A DNA stretch of 64,000 nt from contig NZ_JARKNC010000002.1 of the NCBI RefSeq assembly GCF_029360805.1, positions 470,635 through 534,634 on the forward strand, given 5' to 3'. Position numbers and translations under genes: made by a program. The notes beneath the pieces are model-generated. The model was given only the letters and a program-made list of their open reading frames with translations, ran no database searches and was not told the DNA's origin. Positions 35,330-43,851 of the stretch are shown one piece after another. Source of the DNA: Daejeonella sp. JGW-45 (GTDB lineage Bacteria; Bacteroidota; Bacteroidia; Sphingobacteriales; Sphingobacteriaceae). The stretch's first letter is position 1. Each line of letters starts with the position of its first letter.

Positions 35330-35382
35330 GGGTAAGAGTGTTACTCTCTCATAGCTCAACACTCATAGCCCAAAACACTAAC
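35330..35382. repeat. Heptad array I (CTCATAG family)
   Basis: Five heptads at 35348-35382: CTCATAG, CTCAACA, CTCATAG, CCCAAAA, CACTAAC. A short left part (GTAAGAGTGTTAC at 35332-35344) is partly complementary to the last unit. This is a one-sided, shortened copy between the ferredoxin and NADH dehydrogenase genes. Confidence 0.65.
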
Positions 35383-35399
35383 ATTATTTCCCAAGAAAC

Positions 35400-36707
35400 A
35401 TGGATCAGCATATAACCAATTCAAGTAAATTTCCGAAAGTAGTAATTGTGGGAGGCGGCTTTGGGGGGATTGAACTTGCAAAACGACTAAAGAACAAAGA
35501 GGTTGAGATTTTGATGCTCGACAGGCACAATTATCATACGTTCCAGCCCTTACTTTACCAGGTTGCAACCGGGGGTCTTGAGGCCGACTCGATAGCCTTT
35601 CCGTTGAGGAAGATTTTCAAGAACCAGAAAAACTTTACGTTTCGGGTTACTGAAGTAGACAGTATTGACCCCAGCGCGAAAATTGTAAATACATCAATTG
35701 GAAAAATAACCTACGATTACCTGGTTCTGGCCACCGGTTCAGACACCAATTTCTTCGGACAGAAAGAAGTTGAGCATTTTTCCATGGCCATGAAAACGAT
35801 CCCGGAGGCCCTGAACCTTCGGAGTATGATCCTTCAAAACCTCGAGGAAGCTTTAATCGAAGGTGATCCGGTGCGTAAAGCGTCACTGCTGAACTTCGTG
35901 GTCGTTGGAGGAGGTCCTACGGGCGTTGAACTTTCCGGAGCGCTGGCTGAGCTAAAAAAACATATACTCCCTGAAGATTACCCAGAGCTTAGTGTTAAGG
36001 ATGTAAACGTTTACCTTATCGAAGGCTCTGACGAGCTGCTGGGCGCGATGTCGGATGAAGCCTCGGCAAAATCGAAACAGTTTCTTCAGGAAATGGGCGT
36101 GAAAGTTCTTACTAACATCCGTGTGCTGGGTTACGATGGCGACGTTATCAAGCTGTCAAATGAACAGGCTATTCCGACAAAGAACGTCTTATGGTCGGCT
36201 GGTGTAAAAGGAGCAATTCCTGGCGGCTTTCCTCCGGAAACTATTGCAAGGGGTAACCGCATAGTGGTTGACGAATTTAATCGCGTGGCTGCCCAGCCCC
36301 GGATATTCGCAATCGGAGATGTTGCAGCCCAGATCACGCCAGACACACCCAACGGCCTGCCAGGTGTAGCGCCGGTAGCTATACAGCAAGGCAAGCATCT
36401 TGCAAAGAACATTCTCCGGTTTATGAACAACGAGCAGCCGGAGCCATTTAAGTATTCCAACCAAGGTTCTATGGCCACGGTAGGGCGGAACAAGGCGGTC
36501 GTAGACATCGGCAAGATCCGTTTCCAGGGGATTTTCGCATGGTTTGTCTGGATGTTTGTCCATCTGATGTCACTGGTAGGATTCAGGAATAAAGTGGTGA
36601 CCTTCGTAAACTGGGTGTGGAGTTATTTCAGCTACGACCGCGGAACACGATTGATCATCAGAAGGTTTAACAGGGAATCCATGACGGAGGATCCATCGGC
36701 GAAATAG
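35400..36707 (+). CDS. ndh: Type II NADH:quinone oxidoreductase
   Basis: A non-proton-pumping, membrane-bound flavoprotein that passes electrons from NADH to the quinone pool. It is 435 residues, with the FAD site VVIVGGGFGGIELAKRL (about 14-30), LDRHNYHTFQPLLYQVATGG, ATGSDTNFFG, the NADH site VVVGGGPTGVELSGAL and AIGDVAAQI. A hydrophobic C-terminal segment (FAWFVWMFVHLMSLVGF) would anchor it to the membrane. It follows the FNR/ferredoxin pair, completing a redox group. Array F begins on the base after its stop. Confidence 0.93.
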   Translation: MDQHITNSSKFPKVVIVGGGFGGIELAKRLKNKEVEILMLDRHNYHTFQPLLYQVATGGLEADSIAFPLRKIFKNQKNFTFRVTEVDSIDPSAKIVNTSIGKITYDYLVLATGSDTNFFGQKEVEHFSMAMKTIPEALNLRSMILQNLEEALIEGDPVRKASLLNFVVVGGGPTGVELSGALAELKKHILPEDYPELSVKDVNVYLIEGSDELLGAMSDEASAKSKQFLQEMGVKVLTNIRVLGYDGDVIKLSNEQAIPTKNVLWSAGVKGAIPGGFPPETIARGNRIVVDEFNRVAAQPRIFAIGDVAAQITPDTPNGLPGVAPVAIQQGKHLAKNILRFMNNEQPEPFKYSNQGSMATVGRNKAVVDIGKIRFQGIFAWFVWMFVHLMSLVGFRNKVVTFVNWVWSYFSYDRGTRLIIRRFNRESMTEDPSAK

Positions 36708-36800
36708 GGAATGGGGGAATGGAGAATGGAGAATGGGAAATGGGAAATAGACCGGTCGCCTATTCCCTATTCGCTATTTCCTATTTCCTATTCCCCATCT
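36708..36800. repeat. Heptad inverted array F (GGGAATG / CTATTCC family)
   Basis: Left arm (36708-36750) is G-rich units of 7-8 bases (AATGGAG, AATGGAG, AATGGGA, AATGGGA). Right arm (36759-36800) is CTATTCC, CTATTCG, CTATTTC, CTATTTC, CTATTCC. The centre is ACCGGT. The arms pair well over about 40 bases. It fills the spacer between ndh and the lyase gene and shares its heptad with arrays B and C. Confidence 0.87.
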
Positions 36801-36811
36801 AAACTAAAACT

Positions 36812-37660
36812 ATGATTAAGCTTACCGAATGCCCGCGGGATGCCATGCAGGGGCTCCATGATTATATACCTGCAAAGACCAAGGCAGAATATATAAACCT
36901 GCTGCTTAAGGTGGGCTTCGATACAATTGATTTTGGCAGCTTCGTATCGCCAAAAGCCGTACCCCAGATGAAAGATACTGAAGAAGTACTTCAAATGCTG
37001 GATCTGAGTAGTACTGATTCCAGGCTACTCGCTATCGTAGCGAATTTAAAGGGTGTAGAACAGGCAATAAAGCATACGCAGATCAGCTATCTGGGCTTTC
37101 CCTTCTCGATCTCTGAAACATTTCAACAGCGGAACACCAACTCAGGCATTGAACAATCACTTGAAACCGTACGCAGGCTCCTGGATGCCTGTGAGACATC
37201 AAATAAGGAAGCTGTAATTTATCTTTCTATGGCTTTTGGCAATCCGTACGGTGATGAATGGAATAACGAGATAGCAGAGCACTGGACATACGAGCTGGTT
37301 AAGGCTGGGGCCAAGATCATTTCTCTTGCAGATACCACAGGGGTTTCAACGCCTGAAAGCATTAGTTACTTATTCCCCCATTTGCAATCACAATTTCCGA
37401 ATATCGAATTTGGCGTCCATTTACATAGTACTCCGGACCAAACAAAGGAAAAATTAGAAGCCGCCCTGAATAGTGGCTGCAAAAGGTTTGATTCAGCGCT
37501 GAAAGGCTATGGGGGCTGCCCAATGGCTGCTGATACTCTAACCGGAAATATTGCCACTGAAGAGCTAATTTTACTTCTGGAAGAGCGTCATGAAGCTGCC
37601 AACCTGGATAAAGAAAAGTGGAGCGAAGCATTAATTTTTTCGTCAAGGATATTCAGTTAG
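36812..37660 (+). CDS. Hydroxymethylglutaryl-CoA lyase
   Basis: Splits HMG-CoA into acetoacetate and acetyl-CoA at the end of leucine breakdown. The 282-residue TIM barrel opens with LTECPRDAMQGLHDYIPAKT, and has VGFDTIDFGSFVSPKAVPQM, ISLADTTGVSTPESI, FGVHLHSTPD (metal-binding His) and the active-site loop GGCPMAADTLTGN, which carries the catalytic Cys of the family (usual form GGCPYA). Leucine dehydrogenase at 52-53 kb would feed the same pathway. It ends 48 bases from a convergent sulfatase gene. Confidence 0.91.
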   Translation: MIKLTECPRDAMQGLHDYIPAKTKAEYINLLLKVGFDTIDFGSFVSPKAVPQMKDTEEVLQMLDLSSTDSRLLAIVANLKGVEQAIKHTQISYLGFPFSISETFQQRNTNSGIEQSLETVRRLLDACETSNKEAVIYLSMAFGNPYGDEWNNEIAEHWTYELVKAGAKIISLADTTGVSTPESISYLFPHLQSQFPNIEFGVHLHSTPDQTKEKLEAALNSGCKRFDSALKGYGGCPMAADTLTGNIATEELILLLEERHEAANLDKEKWSEALIFSSRIFS

Positions 37661-37708
37661 CACATTCTTATGAAACGCCGGTTTAGCCAGGAAATAACGA
37701 TTGAGCTA

Positions 37709-39244
37709 CTACCTGGTTTTGTTGCTTTCTTTTATCTTCTTTAACATATCCGACAATCTTTTTACCTCCAGGGGATATTTCCCGGCCAGGTTATTTCTCT
37801 CACCTACATCAGACTTTAAATCGTAAAGCTGAGGTTCGGCGAGATTTCCGAGCTCGGTATTTGTCATAACGTTCATCTTCTGTCCATTGCTGGGCTCGAT
37901 ATATTTCCAATTCCCATGGATCAAACTAAGAGTATTGTTAACAGATTGCTGTACCACGTATTTACGATCCGCTGTGGCTCCCAGAAGAGTACTTAAACTA
38001 TTGAAACTATCAGGTGCATTGTCGCCCGAAAGACCCTGTCCGGTCAGAAACGCCAGCGATGCATAAAGATCAACCTGGCTAAATAAAGCATTCGAAACTG
38101 CTCCCCTCTCAATTTTACCGGGCCACTTAACAATAAAAGGTATGTGTGTGCCCCCGTCAAAGGCGCTATATTTACCACCCCTGCGATCTCCTGAAGGAGT
38201 ATGATCCTTAAGCAACTCAACGGCATTGTCGTCATATCCGTCGTCAACAACGGGCCCGTTATCACTGCTAAAAATAACCAGGGTATTGTCGGCTATCTGC
38301 AGGCGGTCAAGAGCTTTTAGAACTTCGCCGACAGTCCAATCGAGCTGAAGGATTGCATCGCCACGCGGCCCCATCCCGCTTTTACCTGCGAACCTGGAAT
38401 GAGGAACACGCGGAACATGAATGTCGTGAGTGGCAAAGTAGAGAAAGAATGGCTTTTCCCTGTTTTTTTCTATAAAGCTCAATGCCCGGTTAGTAAAGAC
38501 ATCAGCCATATCCTGGTCGATCCAGCGCGCCCTGTTTCCGCCGCTCATCCATCCGATCCTGCTCACACCGTTAATTATGGTTGCATCATGACCATGGGAA
38601 TATTTCACTTTCAAAAGTTCGGGATTTTCCTTCCCTGTAGGGTCATTTCCAACCTTCTCCTTATAGGAGACAATGATGGGATCAGCCGGATCCAGGTCTA
38701 CTATCCTGTGATTCTCCAGATAAACACATGGAACACGGTCGGCAGTTGCCGGCATTATGAAAGAGTAATTGAATCCTATCTCTAAAGGGCCGGGTTTAAT
38801 TTCGCTATTCCAGTCAGGGCCGCCCTGAGGGCCCAGGCCCAGATGCCATTTACCAACTACAGCTGTCTGATAGCCGGATTTTTGAAGCATTCGTGGGAGA
38901 ATTTCTATATCTGTTGGTATTATCAGTGCTGCATCACCCGGTGCTATACCTGTATTGGCTTTTCGCCATGCGTATTTTCCAGTCAAAAATGAAAAACGGG
39001 AGGGTGTGCAAGTAGCAGATGTTGCGTAAGCATTAGTAAAACGTAAGCCCTGCCTTGCCATCTGGTCGATATTGGGAGTTTTTACCCTGGTAGCACCATT
39101 CGCACTGATATCACCGTAACCTAAATCATCAGTATATATTATTACGATATTAGGTTTTGCTGTTATCTTTTGAGCATGTGCTTCCAGGCAGCAAAAAGCA
39201 ACAAAGATCACAAATACAAAAGAAAATGACCGGATATTCATCAT
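37709..39244 (-). CDS. Secreted arylsulfatase-type sulfatase
   Basis: A 511-residue exported sulfatase (sulfuric ester hydrolase). A signal peptide ends at LEAHAQ. The metal site is NIVIIYTDDLGYGDIS (D39, D40) and the formylglycine signature CTPSRFSFLTGKY puts the modified cysteine at C79, so it is a cysteine-type enzyme needing a formylglycine-generating partner not seen here. Later motifs are GKWHLGLGPQGG, HDIHVPRVPH and VIFSSDNGPV. Its ATG overlaps the GNAT stop (ATGA). Substrate unknown; host or algal sulfated glycans are common for the family. Confidence 0.94.
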   Translation of the reverse strand: MMNIRSFSFVFVIFVAFCCLEAHAQKITAKPNIVIIYTDDLGYGDISANGATRVKTPNIDQMARQGLRFTNAYATSATCTPSRFSFLTGKYAWRKANTGIAPGDAALIIPTDIEILPRMLQKSGYQTAVVGKWHLGLGPQGGPDWNSEIKPGPLEIGFNYSFIMPATADRVPCVYLENHRIVDLDPADPIIVSYKEKVGNDPTGKENPELLKVKYSHGHDATIINGVSRIGWMSGGNRARWIDQDMADVFTNRALSFIEKNREKPFFLYFATHDIHVPRVPHSRFAGKSGMGPRGDAILQLDWTVGEVLKALDRLQIADNTLVIFSSDNGPVVDDGYDDNAVELLKDHTPSGDRRGGKYSAFDGGTHIPFIVKWPGKIERGAVSNALFSQVDLYASLAFLTGQGLSGDNAPDSFNSLSTLLGATADRKYVVQQSVNNTLSLIHGNWKYIEPSNGQKMNVMTNTELGNLAEPQLYDLKSDVGERNNLAGKYPLEVKRLSDMLKKIKESNKTR

Positions 39245-39687
39245 ATAAAGCCCCGCGGGGCACTTTTTAATACCATCTTAATATGCTGGATTCCGGCTTC
39301 CTCAAACTGAGAACCCTCTTTCACAAAGCCAAACTTTTCGTACAAGCCAACTGCCGTGAGTTGTGCATTTAGATAAACATAATTTGCATTCTCCGGAAGG
39401 TCATTTAAAACCGCCTGCACAAGCGCTGTGCCCATCCCGGAACCACGAAACTCTTTAAGAACAGAGAAACGCTCGAGTTTATAACCCCTATCTGTTTTAC
39501 GCCATCTCGCTGCTCCTGCTGGAATGTTATCGACAGTTCCTATAAAATGTGTCGATTCGTCTTCGAACTCCCATTCAAGCTCTGGCGGACAGTTTTGTTC
39601 ATCGACAAAAACCTTCTTCCGGATTGCAAAAACTTTTTCAAGATCGCCCGGATCGGTTGTCTTTTTAACTTCAATATTATTTTGCAT
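39241..39687 (-). CDS. GNAT family N-acetyltransferase
   Basis: A 148-residue acetyl-CoA-dependent acetyltransferase of the ElaA/YjcF-like shape: FAIRKKVFVDEQNCPPELEW at the N-terminus, AARWRKTDRGYKLERFSVL, then the acetyl-CoA pyrophosphate loop FRGSGMGTALVQAVL (about 80-95) and YLNAQLTAVGLYEKFGFV. Substrate unknown. It overlaps the sulfatase start and lies three bases from the upstream gene, so the three are one operon. Confidence 0.9.
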   Translation of the reverse strand: MQNNIEVKKTTDPGDLEKVFAIRKKVFVDEQNCPPELEWEFEDESTHFIGTVDNIPAGAARWRKTDRGYKLERFSVLKEFRGSGMGTALVQAVLNDLPENANYVYLNAQLTAVGLYEKFGFVKEGSQFEEAGIQHIKMVLKSAPRGFI

Positions 39688-39690
39688 CCT

Positions 39691-40224
39691 TTACTGCTGC
39701 TGAGGGTTTGGCTTCTTGACGGCAGCTTTTTTTGCAATTTTGGTTCCTGAAGGCGACCTGCCTGCAGTTGCCGGATTTAGCTTTGCCCGCTTGCTGTCAT
39801 GACATTCTTCGGCAGCATCAATCGAACGCGAACGGTGGATATCGTCATCTTTCTCTGCCAGGTCTGATAACCTTTCGTAGAACTTATGAAGCTTATCCAG
39901 CTCCTCTTCTGTCATATCCTCCAGATCAACCATACGATTACTGGTACGTTCGTCTGCTGCGATCAGTTCATTAAGTTTTAATTGTATGGCCTTGTTATCC
40001 TTATTCTGGCTCTTTTGAATTAAAAACACCATCAGAAAAGTAATAATCGTGGTGCCTGTATTTATCACAAGCTGCCAGGTCTCAGAAAAGTTAAAAAGCG
40101 GACCGCATGCAGCCCATACGATAACAATAACAAAGGCAGTTGAAAAAGCGTAGGGACTGCCGGCCCAGGATGTTATTGCATTTGAAAATTTCTCAAATAA
40201 ACTAAGCTGTTTCTTGTTGCTCAT
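39691..40224 (-). CDS. Low-affinity iron permease-like membrane protein
   Basis: A 177-residue protein with the Fe_permease (low-affinity iron permease) pattern: an amphipathic start LFEKFSNAITSWAGSPYAFS, two hydrophobic helices (TAFVIVIVWAACGPLF and TIITFLMVFLIQ) and the conserved QKSQNKDNKAIQLKLNELI. The C-terminal 50 residues are a basic, low-complexity Lys/Ala/Pro tail (NPATAGRSPSGTKIAKKAAV) that is not part of the domain. The transport role of the bacterial family is poorly tested. Confidence 0.87.
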   Translation of the reverse strand: MSNKKQLSLFEKFSNAITSWAGSPYAFSTAFVIVIVWAACGPLFNFSETWQLVINTGTTIITFLMVFLIQKSQNKDNKAIQLKLNELIAADERTSNRMVDLEDMTEEELDKLHKFYERLSDLAEKDDDIHRSRSIDAAEECHDSKRAKLNPATAGRSPSGTKIAKKAAVKKPNPQQQ

Positions 40225-40263
40225 TGTGTTCTACTTTAAAAATCCTGTCAATAGCTATTAAAC

Positions 40264-40288
40264 AAAAAATCCAACCCGAAGGTTGGAT
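40264..40288 (-). terminator. Terminator of the aldolase gene
   Basis: ATCCAACC / GGTTGGAT (40269-40276, 40281-40288) with a CGAA loop; on the minus strand it is followed by TTTTTTGTT. A T-rich flank on the other side may let it work both ways. Confidence 0.85.
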
Positions 40289-40301
40289 CTTTGTTTAAAT
40301 T

Positions 40302-41381
40302 TTAAAGCTTGCTGTTAACATCGATACAGTTCAGGTCATCAAAGGCTTGTGTCAGCCGTTTAACGAAAGCCTCCTCGCCTTTTCTGAGCCAAACCCTCGG
40401 ATCATAATGCTTCTTATTCGGAGAGTCTTCACCATCCGGGTTGCCGATCTGGTGTTGAAGGTATGCTTCTTTAGACTTGTAATAATCCTTAACGCCGTCC
40501 CAGAATGCCCACTGCATGTCAGTGTCGATATTCATTTTAATAGCGCCGTACGATATCGCTTCCCTGATCTCCTCTTTTGATGAACCTGAGCCACCATGAA
40601 AAACGAAGTTTACAGGTTTTTCAGCTTCTTTCTTAAACTCCTTACGAACAAAATCCTGCGAATTCTTCAGGATAACCGGCTGCAATTTCACATTGCCTGG
40701 CTTATAAACCCCATGAACATTACCGAAAGCAGCAGCTACTGTAAACTTATCGCTGACAGTGCTTAATTCTTTATATGCGTAGGCAACTTCTGATGGTTGT
40801 GTATAAAGCCTGGAGCTGTCAACATCGCTGTTATCAACCCCGTCTTCTTCGCCCCCTGTCACTCCCAGTTCTATCTCAAGTGTCATTCCCATTGCTTTCA
40901 TCCGGGCGAGATATTTCTTACTGATCTCTATATTTTCTTCAATCGGTTCTTCCGAAAGATCAAGCATATGAGAAGAGAATAATGGCTTATTATATTGAGC
41001 GAAGAATTTTTCTCCATGATCCAGCAGGCCGTCTATCCACGGAAGCAATTTCTTCGCTGCGTGGTCCGTATGTAGTATTACAGCTACTCCGTAATGCTCG
41101 GCCAGCAGATGCACATGATGTGCAGCCGATACGCCTCCAAGTACAAATGCCTGCATATTATCATTATTCAATGACTTACCGGCATAGAATTGTGCGCCTC
41201 CGTTAGACAACTGGATAATTACCGGAGAATTAACAGCCTTTGCTGTTTCCATCACAGCATTTATAGAGTTCGTGCCAACAACATTTACTGCGGGAAGTGC
41301 AAACTGATGTTTTTTGGCTGCCTCAAATAATTCCTGAACAGCGTCACCGTGAAGTACGCCCTTTAATTGCTTTAAGTCCAT
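40302..41381 (-). CDS. fbaA: Class II fructose-bisphosphate aldolase
   Basis: The zinc aldolase of glycolysis and gluconeogenesis, 359 residues, E. coli FbaA type. Motifs: FALPAVNVVGTNSINAVMET, VILHTDHAAKKLLPWIDGLL (catalytic Asp and zinc His), LEIELGVTGGEEDGVDN, NFVFHGGSGSSKEEI, GAIKMNIDTDMQWAFW. ATG start; own terminator 14 bases after the stop. Confidence 0.96.
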   Translation of the reverse strand: MDLKQLKGVLHGDAVQELFEAAKKHQFALPAVNVVGTNSINAVMETAKAVNSPVIIQLSNGGAQFYAGKSLNNDNMQAFVLGGVSAAHHVHLLAEHYGVAVILHTDHAAKKLLPWIDGLLDHGEKFFAQYNKPLFSSHMLDLSEEPIEENIEISKKYLARMKAMGMTLEIELGVTGGEEDGVDNSDVDSSRLYTQPSEVAYAYKELSTVSDKFTVAAAFGNVHGVYKPGNVKLQPVILKNSQDFVRKEFKKEAEKPVNFVFHGGSGSSKEEIREAISYGAIKMNIDTDMQWAFWDGVKDYYKSKEAYLQHQIGNPDGEDSPNKKHYDPRVWLRKGEEAFVKRLTQAFDDLNCIDVNSKL

Positions 41382-41544
41382 TCGTTTGATTAATGATTAA
41401 TGTTCGAAATTAGAAAAAATCGTTGCAAGATCAAGGAAATCATCCCAGAATTCCCTTCTTTATGCCAACATTTCATTCAATGAGTTTGTGTGACCTTGCT
41501 TTCTTAAAATTTTTGTTTCTTTGTACGTTACACACATATCCAAA

Positions 41545-42387
41545 ATGGCCTGGTTCAAGAGAGAAAAAAAGGGGATAATAACTTCTACCGAAGAGAAAAA
41601 AGAAATACCTGATGGCATGTGGAATAAATGTCCGTCATGTAAGAAGCCGCTGCATTATGCAGAGCAGGTTGAGAATAAATACGTCTGTCATTACTGTGGC
41701 TATCACCTGAGGATCGGTTCAAAAGAATATTTTGAAATTCTTTTTGACGACAATCAGTTCACTGAACTCTTCCCGAATTTACGCTCCGGCGACCCCCTCG
41801 AATTTACCGACACTAAAAAATATACCGATCGTCTCGAGGAAAGCTATATCAAAACTGGTCTTAATGATGCTATCCGTGCAGCTACAGGCAAACTTGGCGA
41901 GCAGGAGCTTGTAATTGCGTGTATGGATTTCAACTTTATCGGCGGCTCAATGGGTTCGGTTGTTGGAGAGAAAATTGCCAGGTCTATCGATTATAGCATC
42001 GCCCATAAGATCCCCTTTATGATGATCTCGAAGTCGGGCGGCGCCCGGATGATGGAAGCGGCATTCTCACTTATGCAGATGGCAAAAACATCCGCCAAAC
42101 TTGCGCTTTTAAGCAAGGCGAAATTACCTTATATCTCACTTTTAACCGATCCAACAACCGGCGGGGTTACAGCTTCCTACGCCATGCTGGGTGACATCAA
42201 TATTTCTGAGCCCGGGGCGCTCATAGGCTTTGCAGGACCGCGGGTAATCAAGGAAACCATAAAGAAAGACTTGCCAAGGGGCTTTCAAACCTCCGAGTTT
42301 GTTCTGGAACATGGCTTCCTCGACTTTATTGTTGACCGGCGACAGATGAAGGCTAAACTAGCCTCATTTTTGCGGATGATAAAATAA
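41545..42387 (+). CDS. accD: Acetyl-CoA carboxylase carboxyltransferase subunit beta
   Basis: Forms, with AccA, the carboxyltransferase that makes malonyl-CoA for fatty acid synthesis. The N-terminal zinc ribbon is [12 protein letters not shown] and [13 protein letters not shown] (four Cys), followed by the crotonase-fold domain with [55 protein letters not shown] and GPRVIKETI. The ATG gives [10 protein letters not shown], 280 residues; a TTG 24 bases upstream is unlikely. Confidence 0.96.
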   Translation: MAWFKREKKGIITSTEEKKEIPDGMWNKCPSCKKPLHYAEQVENKYVCHYCGYHLRIGSKEYFEILFDDNQFTELFPNLRSGDPLEFTDTKKYTDRLEESYIKTGLNDAIRAATGKLGEQELVIACMDFNFIGGSMGSVVGEKIARSIDYSIAHKIPFMMISKSGGARMMEAAFSLMQMAKTSAKLALLSKAKLPYISLLTDPTTGGVTASYAMLGDINISEPGALIGFAGPRVIKETIKKDLPRGFQTSEFVLEHGFLDFIVDRRQMKAKLASFLRMIK

Positions 42388-42424
42388 AAATCCATGCCCC
42401 GCTTTTGCGGAACCTGGATTTTAA
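42387..42424. terminator. Bidirectional terminator between accD and a small convergent gene
   Basis: AAAATCCA (42387-42394) pairs with TGGATTTT (42415-42422), with an inner CCGC/GCGG pair and TTTT loop. T-runs occur on both strands. Confidence 0.75.
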
Positions 42425-42433
42425 AACATTGAA

Positions 42434-42631
42434 TTAAACAGTGCTGGGTTCGTGATCGGGACCTAACGACTCATTTGTCCTGCCGTGTTTCCGATCTGTA
42501 AAGTTAGCTTTATCCAGATCCACATAAGGCGAAGAAGTGTCCTCCTCCCCGGTGCCTGGGCGTTTTATTTTTTGCTGACTATTGGATGGTTTAGCGTTTC
42601 CAGGGCGCTGATTCTCATTTTTAGCTTTCAT
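42434..42631 (-). CDS. Small hydrophilic protein of unknown function
   Basis: A 65-residue frame with ATG start and no signal peptide or membrane helix. It is polar and Pro/Asn/Lys/Asp-rich: GNAKPSNSQQKIKRPGTGEE in the middle and DRKHGRTNESLGPDHEPSTV at the end. Composition suggests an unfolded protein. It is properly placed against a bidirectional terminator, which supports its being real. No function can be assigned; I have not recognised a named family. Confidence 0.6.
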   Translation of the reverse strand: MKAKNENQRPGNAKPSNSQQKIKRPGTGEEDTSSPYVDLDKANFTDRKHGRTNESLGPDHEPSTV

Positions 42632-42704
42632 AACATTCCATGTTGGTACAAAAGGATAATGCCGGCGCAGTATCTTTTGTTTCAGGAAATATTAATTAAA
42701 CCTG

Positions 42705-43841
42705 TCACACCGGCACCTTACATATCCCTTTCAGCTTCTCAACAACGTAATCTATCTCTTCCCTTGTATTATACTTACTGAACGAAAAGCGCACTGCGGG
42801 CCTGTCCGGGTTTGCATGAATGCCATTAAGCACATGGGAACCGATATTAGTACCCGAGCTGCAAGCGCTGCCACCGGATGCAGATATGCCCGCAATGTCA
42901 AGACTGAATAAAAGCATCTCTGCCATATCCATCTCGGGAAAAGAAACATTCAGTACGGTGTAAAGGCTTTTATCGCTGTCGGTTTCGCCATTGAATTCTA
43001 TCCCTGGAATATGCTGCAGCAGCTGATCCATCATATAGTCTTTCAGGCCCTGTATATACCTGTGATGCTCCTGCATATTATTATAGGCTATCTCCAAAGA
43101 CTTTGCAAGTCCGGCGATCCCATAAACGTTTTCAGTTCCCCCTCTCATGTTTCGCTCTTGCGAGCCTCCAAGGATCATAGGGCTGATCTTGACCTTATGG
43201 CTTATATAAAGAAACCCTACCCCTTTCGGGCCATGAAGTTTATGAGCTGCACAAACTAAAAAATGCACTTTTAATTTGCTGAGATCATGAATATAATGAC
43301 CCATGGTCTGAACGGTATCACAATGAAAAATAGCGTCGTACCGTTCACAAAGTTCTCCCACAGCTTCTATATCAGTTATAGTCCCCAACTCATTATTAGC
43401 ATGCATCAGGGATACAAAACTTCTATCCTCCGACTTTAAAAGTTGCTCTAAATGCTTCAGATCAATATTCCCCCTAGAGTCTATATCGACGTAGCTTAGA
43501 CGGATAAGGCCGCTTTTCTCAAGAGCCTGAAATGTATGTAAAACAGCATGATGCTCTATCTGTGAAGTAATCGCGTGTTTTATACCATGATCGATAATCC
43601 CGCACCGGATAGCCATATTATCAGCCTCGGTGCCGCCGGAGGTAAAGAAAAACTCGGCAGGCGAAGCGTTGAGTAAACCGGCAATAGTTTTACGGGCTTT
43701 TTCAATCACGGTGCGCACTTCTCTTCCATGGGCATGAATTGATGAGGGGTTGCCATACTGCGTCTCCATCACTTCATACATCTCCTTTAAAACCTCCTTG
43801 TCTACCGGTGTGGTAGCTGCATTATCAAAATATACACGCAT
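42705..43841 (-). CDS. Cysteine desulfurase (NifS/IscS family)
   Basis: A PLP enzyme that takes sulfur from cysteine for iron-sulfur clusters or tRNA thiolation. The 378 residues show VYFDNAATTPVDKEVLKEM, GNPSSIHAHGRE, FFTSGGTEADNMAIR, the PLP lysine in CAAHKLHGPKGVGFLY and the sulfur-accepting Cys in SGGSACSSGTNIGSHVL. It lies 10 bases after the phosphohexomutase gene and is cotranscribed with it. No IscU or IscR is beside it. Confidence 0.94.
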   Translation of the reverse strand: MRVYFDNAATTPVDKEVLKEMYEVMETQYGNPSSIHAHGREVRTVIEKARKTIAGLLNASPAEFFFTSGGTEADNMAIRCGIIDHGIKHAITSQIEHHAVLHTFQALEKSGLIRLSYVDIDSRGNIDLKHLEQLLKSEDRSFVSLMHANNELGTITDIEAVGELCERYDAIFHCDTVQTMGHYIHDLSKLKVHFLVCAAHKLHGPKGVGFLYISHKVKISPMILGGSQERNMRGGTENVYGIAGLAKSLEIAYNNMQEHHRYIQGLKDYMMDQLLQHIPGIEFNGETDSDKSLYTVLNVSFPEMDMAEMLLFSLDIAGISASGGSACSSGTNIGSHVLNGIHANPDRPAVRFSFSKYNTREEIDYVVEKLKGICKVPV

Positions 43842-43851
43842 CAGGCTATTA

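Noticed and set aside
42485-42781. 98-codon plus-strand frame
   Set aside because: It runs antisense to the 65-residue gene and into the cysteine desulfurase gene; the residues have no coding character.
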